From assembly GCF_022539665.2 (NCBI RefSeq), contig NC_081334.1, forward strand, positions 1,302,001-1,366,000: a DNA stretch of 64,000 nucleotides, given 5' to 3'. Below are positions 15,001-25,199 of the stretch, in pieces. The notes under the pieces are model-generated. The model had not been told where the DNA came from. It ran no database searches and saw nothing but the letters and a program-made list of their open reading frames with translations. Each line of letters starts with the position of its first letter. The first letter of the stretch is position 1. Source of the DNA: Daphnia carinata. Taxonomy: Eukaryota; Arthropoda; Branchiopoda; Diplostraca; Daphniidae. A program made the position numbers and the translations under genes.

Positions 15001-17151
15001 ATGCGCTTCCCTTTAAAATCCCGATGAATGATGAATTAGCTGTGCGTGCCGCTCCTCTATGGATAAATCCAAACAACACACACACACATTTGCGCACACA
15101 CAAAAGAAAGGGCCTCGAGCTGGTTCCTCCCTTTCGCTCTCTCTCTCTCTCTCTCTTTATCAGTGGCAGCAGGTAAATGTACTCGCGCATGTAGCTTTAT
15201 TTTTTTTTTTTCTTTAACGCATTGATATATACATATATATATTTCGTTCTTTTCGTCTTGTATTGCAGCTCTGTTTTTCTTATGCCTGCCTGTTCTTTTT
15301 TTTTTCTGGTGGTTGATCGCGCACAAAAAAAAAAACGAGAGAAAAGAGAGGGAAATCAGAAAAGAAAAAGAAAAAAGAGGGCGGAGGAGAAGGAGGAGGC
15401 CGGAGCTCCTTCAAAACGATGAACACCTGCCGAGGTCTCTGACTTCAAAGGAGCCGATCGGTCCAGGTTAAATTACGTCCAATTAAGGAAGACTGTCAAT
15501 AGCCGCAAGGTTTCGTTTCGTCCTTCTCTTTTTTTTTTCTTATTTCTTTACATTTTTTTTTCTTGTCTTTCTTTCGGGGCTTAGCTCTACAGAGAGATCC
15601 GCGCTGCTGCTGGCTCACGTCTCTCGTCATACAGGCCCACATAGAAAGAGCCCCGTCACTCTAGAGTATATAGAGGGCCTATGGGCCCAATCTTCTTCAA
15701 TTGATTTGGCTCGAGCTGATCTCGTATAGGAGCATTCGGAGGTGATCTTGAGCAATGCACCTCGAGCGCAGATTGATGCGCGATGGCCATTAGCCTAGCT
15801 ATGTTAGGCTAGAGGAGGGGGAACTATAAAAAAAAAAAAAAAAAAAAAACGATGAAGAAGAACGAGAAGGCTGGAACACCTGGGCGCCATTAGGGTCATC
15901 AGAAGACCTAGCATCCATCGGGATTGCACCCAACGCTGCTGTTGGTGTCCATCTGTAAAAAAATGCGGAGATCATATACCAGCCGTATACGCTTCATCGT
16001 ACCGGCTTTCTAACATTTTATTATTATTCATTTGAATTCTTTCCTTTTGAATTTCCCGCTTCTAAAAAAAGGCGAAACAGATTCTCTCGTTGATGGTGTT
16101 TTTAGTAGCCTCCTTTCTATTGGGTTCTATCGCTCGTTTTCGTTCATTTATCATCAACAGTGGACGGAGGTGGACAAACAAATAATTGTTTTCAAATTGC
16201 CTAACGATCACGACTATCTTTTATCGATGATGATCGTGAGACGAGAGAAACATCGATGAGCGTGGCAGTTGGAAAAACAAATAAGAATAAGAAACATGAA
16301 ATGGAGCAAACGAGCCTCGGCCCGCGTGATGTTTGAGCGTAATGGCGGATAGCCCTGTCCTCCGATTTCCTTTCGTTTCCTCCCCGTCCTCCCCCCCTCC
16401 CAACCTTAAACTTTTCTTTACGCCATGTGTGTAGGGCAACAAAAATATGAGGCTGTACAAATTATACAAACGAGCCGCTTTTGAAATCCGATATACAACA
16501 TACGATAGGAAATCGATATATGGGAGAGAGAGCGAGAGAGGGAGAGGACAAGCGTGCAATGGGCCAATAGAGTCGGTATTCCAGTCGGGAACAAATAGCG
16601 AAGTATGTGGAGTTTTATTTTATTTATTTATTTATTTATTTTTGTTCCTTCGTAGCCTACAAGCGCAAAGCCACAACTGCCATTTGCCTACACGCATGTT
16701 TTTGTTTTTAATCAAAGCTATAGAGTTTTTCCTGATTGGAAACATGTCGGGAATTAGTTCAAGAAACGCAGGGAAAGCTTTATTGTTTTTTTTTTTAGCA
16801 TAAAGGTTTGGCCCCACCAGCAATTTGAGAAGGTGAGTAAAACTTAAAACGGTGTGAGAAAATAGAACAATGAATTTTGTCATTGTCTGATTCCCGATGC
16901 GTATGGAATACGATTGTTCTAATAACAAAAAGAAACTTCACTTTGGTTTTTGGAGCTTTTTTTTTTCATCAGTTTGTCTTTTTTTGACGATTTGTTTATT
17001 AGCATTGGTTTCAGTTGACTTTCAATCTCGTTGTTTAAAAGTTGCCGCCGTTGCCAATAATGTTGCGGGCAGTGGTCGGTAGGGGCGCTGCCTTAAAGCG
17101 AAGGGTGTCAGGGCGGAGCGTTGAAGATGGGCCCACGTTGAACGGAAAAAG

Positions 17152-18120
17152 ATGGCGCTTTCGTCTGCTGGCTTTTCCGAACAGTTGGCCAACTCCTTAA
17201 TTCGTATGTGAGGTCATAGCTCAGACATTCTAATTTACAAATGATGTTAATTCTTGGACTTTTTGATTTGTTTTTAATTGTTTGATTATTCCAGTGGTGT
17301 CCACGTTTGTTCGTCATAGCTTAAAGGGTATTTTGATTAATCAAAAATCAACAAAAATTTATCGGTACATCATATGTTTTTAGGTCGTACACCATGGCAT
17401 GCTGATCAGCATGGTGGAAATCTTCTTGACTGAGCTTAAATTCGCACATGTCTCGATTGAGAAAGTTTATGTCAACAAAATTTTGCAAAAGAGGTATTCT
17501 AGGTAAAATGGCAGAAAGTATTCACAAATCAGTTCACTAAATAGTTAAGTATATTTTGTATCAGAAACTGCCGTAATTCATTCTCTGTGATATTTGTGAA
17601 ATTCCTGGGAGTAGTAATGTGAACCAGTGGATGATATCAAGCTTAAAAAAAAAACAAGAAAAACAATCAACCCAGGAACTGAGGCAGATGAAAAACTAAA
17701 CTTTAGATGCTGTACTGTAAAGCAAAATGAAACACAACGAAAACGTTCAGAAACAACATAATGCAAACACTGCTTTTAAAATGGTAGTCTTGTACATTTC
17801 TGGTTGCAAACTTTATTCTACTAATTATTTCTACACTTTGTCATTTTTAATGTCAAATGCAGGGGCATCTTATTCATTACTATAAGGACCAAAGTTTGGA
17901 TGTTACATTGCTTTTTAAAAAAACTTTCATTTTCTTTTCCATCCTCTCAAGTAATTCAGTTGCCAGTATGATGAACATTCAAGCTCCCGTTCCGTTCAAG
18001 CCATTCCGTAAAAAGTGGGAAGGCTATACTCTTCCCAGTTTTTCATTTTTTGTAAAATTTTTTTTTTTTTTTTTTTTCACCAAGACTGTCGGGAACTTCG
18101 CGAACATCTGTAGCCGTTGA
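17152..18120 (+). CDS. Candidate small spliced gene, unrecognised
   Basis: The context AAAAAGATGGCGCTTTCG around an ATG at 17,152 resembles a YY1-type AAGATGGCG start-site motif, common at housekeeping promoters. The frame reads MALSSAGFSEQLANSLI and meets a GTATGT donor after 17,203 in phase 1. A pyrimidine-rich AG acceptor before 17,960 restores the frame and continues ASMMNIQAPVPFKPFRKKWE, then a Phe-rich stretch to TGA at 18,120. This gives 70 codons if there is no further intron. The poly-T stretch in the second exon weakens the model, and the true end may lie further downstream through another intron. I do not recognise the protein. The start coincides with the abrupt end of the homopolymer-rich region. 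Confidence 0.3.
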
Positions 18121-18179
18121 GTTTACAGCGAAAAATTTCTTATCTTGGATTAGGACCCACCCGGCTGTTCAAGAAGTTA

Positions 18180-18429
18180 CCTACGATGCGTAACTAAGAA
18201 GTAACTAGATGGCGTTAGAAGCACAGAAGCCTACGATGCCTAACTAGCAAGCAACTAGATGGCGTTAGAAGCACGGAAGCCTACGATGCCTACCTAGCAA
18301 GCAACTAGATGGCGTTAGAAGCACGAAAGCCTACGATGCCTAACTAGCAAGCAACTAGATGGCGTTAGAAGCACGGAAGCCTACTATGCCTATATAGCAA
18401 GTAACCAGATGGCGTTATAAGTACGGAAG
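18180..18429. repeat. 50-bp tandem repeat, five copies
   Basis: Five consecutive units of 50 bp beginning CCTACGATGC, each containing ACTAGATGGCG or a close variant. Middle copies are nearly identical; the first and last have several substitutions. The AGATGGC core resembles the CTCF-type motif also found in the array near 28.5 kb. Confidence 0.9.
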
Positions 18430-19261
18430 CACCAGGGGCGTGGTTAAAATGGTTAACTGGATGAAAACGAGTCTTGGTAATGGACAAATGGTAGACGCAC
18501 GACATTTTGTTTTTCATCTGTGTCGTCGAGTTAATTTTCTGCATGCCATCAACTGAAAGCGCTCGCCATTTTGGTCTTCCCTCATGCAGGCTGAACTGTC
18601 TTCATGATTTGGTAAATTGTAACAGATTTCAACAGAATTATTATTATGGTCGCTGTTATATGAAATTTTTAGGTCTCCTTTTTCTGCCATAAAATGGCAG
18701 AAAATTAATGGAAATCAATTTCGTTTATTAAGAACAAAAGATTTAGGTACCTGTTAGTTTAGTTTATGTTCATATTTATGTATTAATGAATTATTAAAAA
18801 TTCTTCACATAATATCTTTTCTTCTATAGTAATCCTTGGCATAATAAAAACCAAAAAATGATTTGGAAGCATCTGGAGTTTACGGAAGGAATTGCTGCCT
18901 GTGTTTAGTTTTGCTTGAGTATTGTCACAACCCTCATGGTATGGCAGAGATAATCATGGTAAAATTGATAAAGAAAATTCTTTTTTCCCCATAAACTTGG
19001 CAGTAACACAAACTAATGGAGGTCATGAAGTATAGCCCTAAGGTTGGTAAAGCTATATACAAGGATAGCAAAAAACAAACAAAGGTGTCAAAGGCATGTT
19101 AAGTCATACACAGAGCATTTTTTAAAAATTATTTCTCAGAGTAGTAGTTGATTCATCAACTATGCCAAAAGATTCATTTCAACACAAACATCAAAGGTAT
19201 GTATACTTCAGAAATTATTAACGTAACCAAAAAAAAACCATAAATGACATTTCATTTATAG

Positions 19262-19493
19262 GTATGTTGTGCAGTGGAGCCATTGGGTTGGTAGTGTCTA
19301 TCAGAGTGACATCAAGTTGTACAAAATAGTAGAACAGAATTGTCAGAGTATAGTCGAGCTCTCTGTGACCATGGCAGAAAATCGTAGCATTTGCCGTCAG
19401 CTGCAATTTACATTGTCCATCAGCTTTCAGCTAAGGATAAACTATCAACGTATTCCGCACTTTGGCCTGTATATCCGTAAATTTCGATTGGTC
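19262..19493 (+). CDS. Candidate internal exon, unrecognised
   Basis: A 232-base open stretch bounded by an AG acceptor (TTTATAG before 19,262) and a consensus GTAAGT donor after 19,493. The frame reads about 77 residues, including SVTMAENRSICRQLQF. A second small candidate exon (19,578-19,601) follows between an ATTACAG acceptor and a GTAATT donor. In the simplest joining the frame stops there. It could be part of a gene starting near 17.15 kb, or of a noncoding transcript. No family is recognised. Confidence 0.25.
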
Positions 19494-19734
19494 GTAAGTT
19501 TGTGCAAATTTTTAGAAGTCAATCACAATTTAAAATTAATTATTGAAAATTTTACAAATTAATTATCGTTATTACAGACCTGTAGAAGTTGAAAGCATCA
19601 GGTAATTAGAACCGTGTCCTTTTTTGAATGCTCAAAAAACTAGATCAACATTTTTATTGTCTATTGTCTTGTAAAAGCTAACTACAACATCAAGCTGCTG
19701 TCTTGGCTGTTATCTTTTATTGATAGCTGGAAAG

Positions 19735-20412
19735 ACCGCTGGTGTACCGATGGACTCGTCCGAGTACTATGTCACATGTGCGACACGCCACAACGTTCGT
19801 TGCTCTCACATACTTCTCTACCGGGATACCAGATTGCTACAAAATGAAAAAATACAACATAACCACGTATGCCACTTCCAACTACTGCACTGAAGTTTCT
19901 AAATACTAATTTAGTACTATATAGAAACTCGGGTTTACCGCATTTTAATGTATGCCTCACCAAGCTACATTACCAATTCATCCGAGTACTACACGACTAA
20001 ACCTGTGTATTGCACAACGACTTGTGTTACGTTAACATATTCTACCAAAGCCTCGAAATATCACCCTTCACTGGTTTACTACACCGACGCTGCCCAATCT
20101 TATTACGTCGTGTCCAACTACTACGCGTCAACTTATGCCGCTTCAGTTTACTACACTGAAGATCTGAAATGAAAGTCGGTTGGAGTCTACTTTGCTGAGG
20201 TTTCTTTTTACTATATTACTTCGTTTATCTCGCGTTGCTCTTAAACTAAGGCCACAGAATACTACATCACAAATGCTGACAATTACTATATTACCGCATT
20301 GCACACATCTCATTTCCGGAATCTTACCCTTCCAGAAGGTGGAATACCATACTACAACCCGAGTTACTATACCGAGAGCAAAAGTTTTTACACCGAATGC
20401 ATAAAGGCATAA
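19735..20412 (+). pseudogene. Decayed YYT-rich extracellular protein gene
   Basis: Successive frames contain many Tyr-Tyr-Thr style units: SSEYYTTKPVYCTTT, LVYYTDAAQSYYVVSNYYAS, ASVYYTEDLK, then in another frame TEYYITNADNYYIT and IPYYNPSYYTES. The reading frame shifts and stops several times. The repeat style matches the Tyr/Thr/Ala/Pro-rich secreted or cuticle-like proteins (YYT-x-AP units) that I recall being expanded in Daphnia. I see no intact start, signal peptide or continuous frame, so I call it a pseudogene. The family link is from memory and uncertain. Confidence 0.5.
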
Positions 20413-20774
20413 TGCACGTAGATAATCCATAATTAAAAATATGGAAAATTGCTCACGTGCATGTATTGTGTCGTTATGACCTGCACGTCTATAGTTCAAA
20501 AGATTTTGGGCCCATCTCTCCTGATGCTTGGCGATTGAAATTTTGGTGAAGTTATATAATCAAAATTCATTATTGTGAAAAGTAATGGTTACTGATCACA
20601 TTCATCAACTTGGAATTGATCAAGTGATTGATGTAGTATCCTCATTTATACCCAATTTAGTCCGTATTTTTATTTGTGTGTATTTCGCGATCACTTTACC
20701 ATATTTGAATTCATGCAGTAGCCATGAAGTAGAACGGCGTAGTCACGGCTGCGGAACTAGTTGAGCTACGTTTG

Positions 20775-20835
20775 TTGCGGCTCAGAGATGGCGTTGTCTC
20801 TACCAATTCCAGTACAATCCGATATTTGAAATTTT
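20775..20835 (+). repeat. Diverged copy of the 21.0-kb hairpin element end
   Basis: Contains GGCTCAGAGATGGCG and GTACAATCCGATATTTGA, which align with the left end of the inverted-repeat element at 21,023 (GCTCCAGAGATGGCGTAC and GTATGCTCCGGTATTTGA). It looks like an older partial copy. Confidence 0.5.
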
Positions 20836-21022
20836 TGCCCCGCTGTTGTGCTTCACATGTTAACATTAGTTTAATGATGCATCATATCGTACCTTGCAAT
20901 TTATGTGAAGTAGAAGCATGGATCATTTCTTGTTTGAGATACATAATATTGTCTAATATGGTTAACTATCTAAAAGTTAACGCTTTTTACTATGATCTTG
21001 TAGTGTAAGCTACACATGTTAA

Positions 21023-21172
21023 GCTCCAGAGATGGCGTACAAATTGCCAGTATGCTCCGGTATTTGACAGTTTCGACCGCCAGAGTGCTCTGGAGAATTG
21101 ATATGTTAATAGCTAGGCCCTATTAACATCGGAGCCTACTGGCAATTTGGTGTTATGCTATCTGTGGAGCCT
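21023..21172. mobile_element. Small inverted-repeat (MITE-like) element
   Basis: The left end (GCTCCAGAGATGGCGTAC...AATTGCCAGTATGCTCCG) is an imperfect reverse complement of the right end (CGGAGCCTACTGGCAATTTG...ATCTGTGGAGC). The centre holds TTAATAGC TAG GCCCTATTAA, so the 150-bp element could fold into one long hairpin. It has no coding capacity. A non-autonomous element is inferred from shape and from the partial copy upstream. Confidence 0.6.
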
Positions 21173-21179
21173 AATGTCG

Positions 21180-24050
21180 TCTGTCATGTCTGCTGCTTGA
21201 AATGTAAACTGCTAAATTCGTTTTTTCTTAACTCCGCTTGCTGTTTTCCCGTACACGTTAGCGTAGTCCTGAGCACGTACTGAACTCCACGCTGACAGTC
21301 CTTGAAAAAACTTAGAAGTGCCGTGTAGCACGTGGATCAGAAATATCGGGATTCGACTGACATTCGTAGGTATGAATTTTTTTTTCAACTCCCAATTGTC
21401 CACAGTAATCAGTTATTCTTGGCTTGCAAATCAATAGATAATCTTAATATCTGATTAATTTAGAGATGGACAAATTTTGTTTGTCTTCGAAAAGATTAAG
21501 ATTTTAGTATTGAAATTAAACATCTGCCTTCGTTTTGATCTCTATATAATCTAAATAATAGACTGTTTTGTTCTGATATGAATTTTTCTGTCCAGGTTAC
21601 TTTATGTTGATGGACTTCGATTACAGCTGTAAAACTATACCTAGTACTTTAAGCATTTACAACACAAGAGCAATATTGAAGTTTCTATAAAAAATGCACC
21701 AGCATTCACAAGGGAGTGGGTTCACAGACTGACTAATGTTTTGATTTTGCCCTTGATCTACATAAGTTGTCTTTCAAACGGTAATATGATGTTTTATGGG
21801 CACCGTGTATAAAAGATCTTCATCAGCATTCCAGAAACTTCTTCACCGCAGCAGTTATCCTTTGGTAATAATCAGAAATTCTATGCATTTACGGAAAGAT
21901 CGAGGAATGATTGCTACAGGAACATGTATGAACCCTCAAAATCAGGTGTGATTTTGATCTCAACTCCTTTGGCCCTACGTTACCAACATCCTTTGGGTTA
22001 AAAAGCTACGCCTGAGAAATTTCATTAAGGAAAGATCAAATGTATTACTTTCTTTCGTTTGCAATCGGTTTCTCACTTCTAAGGTGCCACCAGCAAACTC
22101 AACAACCAGAGGAGTGCTAGGCATTTGCGGGTGAACGTGAAAATAGTTGACCGCCTGTTAATTGTAATTCCGAATTTTGCTTAAATTTTTATTTTCAATG
22201 GTGCATATACATAGTTGAGTTGCTGGTAATTGTAATAGCCATCATCCTCTGTTAAGTCCTTCAAAAATCGTAAGACCTATCAAGGTATAATTTTTCTGAG
22301 AACATTAAGAACCATCTTTGTTTCCTTCTAATATTTTTCTTCTCTCTAGGTTATTTCATGTTGAAAATTTACATTACGCCGAAAAATACACCAGCAGTCA
22401 GCCACCAGACAGTAGGTTTAAGAGGACTACCTTGCCTTGCTGAAAGTGTTAGGTTTCCCTAGGATCTGCGTCATCCGAAACATTCGACTGACTGTCTCCG
22501 ATTACGTATCTGCTGAAAGTTAATATGTCGTTGTATCGGGCAAGCAAGCTAAAGAAATAAAGTAAGATAAAACGGGGGGGGGGGGGGTTATAAATTATAA
22601 AACATGCTTCTCTGTTTGGGCCGATGCGACTTTTCTTTATTCGACGGAACATGCCATTTCAGTTGTGCCGATGGTTCGTGTTTGTGGTAAAACTGGCGCA
22701 TATTAGCTGATTACCATTCTTCCTTAGACAATGTCTTGTTTGTCACTCGTCCTTTATTTCTCGCAATCCCTTTCGGACAGCATCTTGCATGAGAAACTTT
22801 CACAGGGGAAATAGATTATCCGCTAATTTCTCTGGGATACTTTCAGCGTGTTTTATACTCTTTATATTTTATCGTTTGACTGTAAGGACTGGCGCGGAAA
22901 ACTAATGTCGTTCTTTTTTTTTTGTCATTTTCTTTGTTAAATTGTTATAAGCGCAAAGGGCACACAGGTGTACGCAATACCGGACCGCTTAGGTTTTAAA
23001 TGAAAATTACTATGTCCTGTGGTTTGGAATCATTATATGGCCGCGTATTCTATGTTGTATTTTCATTGGAATACCTAGGTTTTTGAATAAACAACCTGTT
23101 CCCTAATTCCTTTTGATTCGTTTTTATTGTGGTTGTAAACAAAAAAACTAGATGTCGCAGGTGTGGTTCCAAAATGGTGTTGTGATTACGTGTGACAGTG
23201 ATGTGAGCAGTGAAATCTGTGTTTGAAAGTTTTTGTTAAAAATGTTTTATTCCAGTGGGAAGTTATAAAAAAACTAACTACTATTAAGTGTTCTATTCCC
23301 TGTGAAGTTTTTGGAAGTGAAGCACACTAAATAGTTCATTTTTTATGTAACAGGCAATCTTGCAAGCTACCAATTCCAAACAGTGACAGATTGCTCTGCT
23401 ACAAAACTATGACCTTAGCATTCCAACGTGCTACTCTGTTGCTCTTTTTAGAGGTATTTTACTTTACATGGCCCTTAGTATACCATTTGGCATGATTCCG
23501 ACTTTAAGATCTAGCTTGTGAAACTTACAACAGGAAAAATGCTAACCAAGAGGAAGTACACCAACGAAGTGAATTCTTGGAATCATTACACCACTGTCCA
23601 ATTCGACTACCCTTTGCCCTAGTCATAAGAATCAGTTTTATTGTGGTAAATGCATCATGTTGCTCTTTGTTTGGTTTCCAATGAGTAACCACTACCAATC
23701 AACACACACAGACATGGACATCAAAACCAATCCCTTTTGGTATTTTATCTTGGAGGTTTATTTAGTATTGCTTTTTTAAAATTTATTTTCCCATTGTAGG
23801 GCTGCCAAGCTTTCAAGTTCTTCAGCCGAAATTACCAGCCCTTCAACTTTTGCAGTCTTCGAACAACAGGCTTAAGTAATTGTGTTCCCTGTTATAATTA
23901 CACCAATAATCTTATATTCCACATGTAGTCACACGTTTGTTTTCATATTCATTACTTAGAACTATGCCATCGTCTTCATTCTCACGCAAAATTGAAACAA
24001 AAATTCTAAGTTTTGCCCGTTCTTCGCTCCTTCATACGTCGTCACCAGGC
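21180..24050. other. AT-rich intergenic DNA, nothing recognised
   Basis: No open frame with recognisable protein similarity, no clear RNA gene and no long repeats apart from a 13-base G run near 22,575. Confidence 0.6.
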
Positions 24051-24059
24051 TTTTCGCCC

Positions 24060-24253
24060 TGTCCGTCGCCCAGTCTTCGCCTCGCCCGTCGCCCCGTCTT
24101 CGCCTCGCCCGTTGCCCCGTCTTCGCCTCGCCCGTCGCCCCGTCTTCGCCTCGCCCGTCGCCCCGTCTTCGCCTCGCCCATCGCCCCATCTTCGCCTCGC
24201 CCGTCGCCCCATCTTCGTCTCGCCCGTCATCCTGTCGTCGCCGCGTCCGTTGC
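24060..24253. repeat. 23-bp GC-rich minisatellite
   Basis: About eight tandem units of 23 bp with consensus CGCCTCGCCCGTCGCCCC followed by GTCTT, slightly diverged at both ends. Because 23 is not a multiple of three and the unit lacks stops, three consecutive units encode one 23-residue repeat in any frame. This explains overlapping Arg/Pro/Ser-rich frames on both strands; they are not taken as genes. Confidence 0.9.
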
Positions 24254-24314
24254 CCCTTGGTCATCTTATCTGTGTGGTATGGTTATGTTTTGTAATGTAT
24301 GTAATGTATAATGT

Positions 24315-24633
24315 AAACTAACCCGTTGGCTGCCACCCACCTTTTATCCCCTTTTTTTTTTAGCTTGACAGGGACGGGCCGCGCTGTTCTGCTCCATGGT
24401 CTATCTGCCATGGGGTGGAGCAGCGCCACTGCCCAAGATTGGCCGAAAGGCCTGTAGGCAATGCACCACAGGGATTCCCTTGATCGATGCGCTTGATGAG
24501 ACCTGGGGTGTGCATTCCCGTAAAGGTCTCATCATCGTGTCAGCCCGGCCCCCCTGGCCCCCTTTATCGCTATCCCTAAGATAGCGATGTAGCGACTGTA
24601 GTTAAGATGGCGTGGCAGCCAACGGGTTAGTTT
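24315..24633. mobile_element. 319-bp MITE-like element with 22-bp terminal inverted repeats
   Basis: The left end begins AAACTAACCCGTTGGCTGCC and the right end is its exact reverse complement over 22 bases. The GC-rich interior contains smaller palindromes (CCATGG...CCATGG, and GATGAGACC...GGTCTCATC). No transposase is encoded. A (GTAT)n tract follows at about 24,638-24,660. The class is uncertain; no clear target-site duplication was seen. Confidence 0.7.
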
Positions 24634-24761
24634 TAAGTGTATGTATGTATGTATGTATTGTATGTGTATTATGTAAAGTGGTGGATTTGAGGGTGGAAGG
24701 AGGGAAAATAAAAAGATTTTTAATTATTTATATTTGTATTTATTTTATTATATGGTGAATG

Positions 24762-24828
24762 ATTTGGGGATCGAACCCAAGGAATCTCACACGCTTATCA
24801 CGTGCTTTACCATCAATCTAACAACTAT
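24762..24828 (-). tRNA. tRNA-like element or tRNA pseudogene
   Basis: On the minus strand, TGATGGTAAAGC resembles a D-arm and A box and GGGTTCGATCCCC is a perfect T-arm and B box. A CACG/CGTG stem sits where the anticodon arm should be. A proper acceptor stem was not found, so function as a tRNA is doubtful. Confidence 0.4.
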
Positions 24829-24920
24829 TCATTATCTATGAAAAAGCTATCCCATAATAACCTTGTATAGAACTCATTTCAACATACCCATAAAAATCTA
24901 AAGTTAGGTATGTAAGAACA

Positions 24921-24985
24921 GTGATGGTACAAAGGTAGTGTGCTGGACTGTAGTGTTGAAGGTCTGTGGTTCAACTCCCAGGCCG
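24921..24985 (+). tRNA. tRNA-like element
   Basis: TGGTACAAAGGTAGTGTGC resembles a D-arm and GTGGTTCAACTCCCAGG a T-arm and B box at tRNA spacing. The acceptor stem is not convincing. It is one of three such elements within 440 bp. Confidence 0.35.
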
Positions 24986-25126
24986 GGTGCTATTGCTTGA
25001 CCGCCGATAAGCGCCCTAAAAGTTTCTGGAATGACGGAATCTGCATGAAGCCATCCGATCGTCGAGGAGAAAGAATTTCGTTATTTTGACATTTAAGGGC
25101 GTTTTGTGAAAAATATCGTGTCATAT

Positions 25127-25195
25127 CGACTCTAAGTATTGAACCCTTAACCTTCGGATTCTGAAGCCGATGCTCTACCACTGAGCCATTTCACG
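25127..25195 (-). tRNA. tRNA-like element, apparent anticodon CAG
   Basis: On the minus strand TGGCTCAGTGGTAGAGC is an excellent D-arm and A box. It is followed by an anticodon-like arm TCGGC-TTCAGAA-TCCGA (four pairs, loop centre CAG) and AAGGGTTCAATACTT as a diverged T-arm. There is no good acceptor stem. I take it as a tRNA-derived element rather than a working tRNA. Confidence 0.45.
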
Positions 25196-25199
25196 TATT

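Larger units (their letters stand above)
1..17100. other. Homopolymer- and microsatellite-rich noncoding region
   Basis: No recognisable gene. The stretch is dominated by A or T runs of 8-30 bases (examples near 1,205, 1,614, 3,711, 4,096, 5,342, 7,446 and 9,374), G or C runs of 8-13 bases (near 731, 4,330, 6,840, 11,328, 11,468, 14,670) and CT/GA and CA/GT repeats. Open frames here are mostly translations of these tracts (poly-Phe, poly-Lys, Ser-Leu repeats). Between the tracts the DNA is moderately GC-rich and unique-looking, unlike the AT-rich intergenic DNA after about 17.1 kb. It could be a long intron, untranslated sequence or regulatory DNA of a neighbouring gene outside the window; nothing seen decides this. 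Confidence 0.8.

Noticed and set aside
141-16800. Many overlapping open frames of 60-240 codons in the first 17 kb
   Set aside because: They are translations of homopolymers and dinucleotide repeats, overlap on both strands, and show no domain or splice structure.
23937-24321. Arg/Pro/Ser-rich frames of 100-124 codons on both strands
   Set aside because: They are products of the 23-bp minisatellite.
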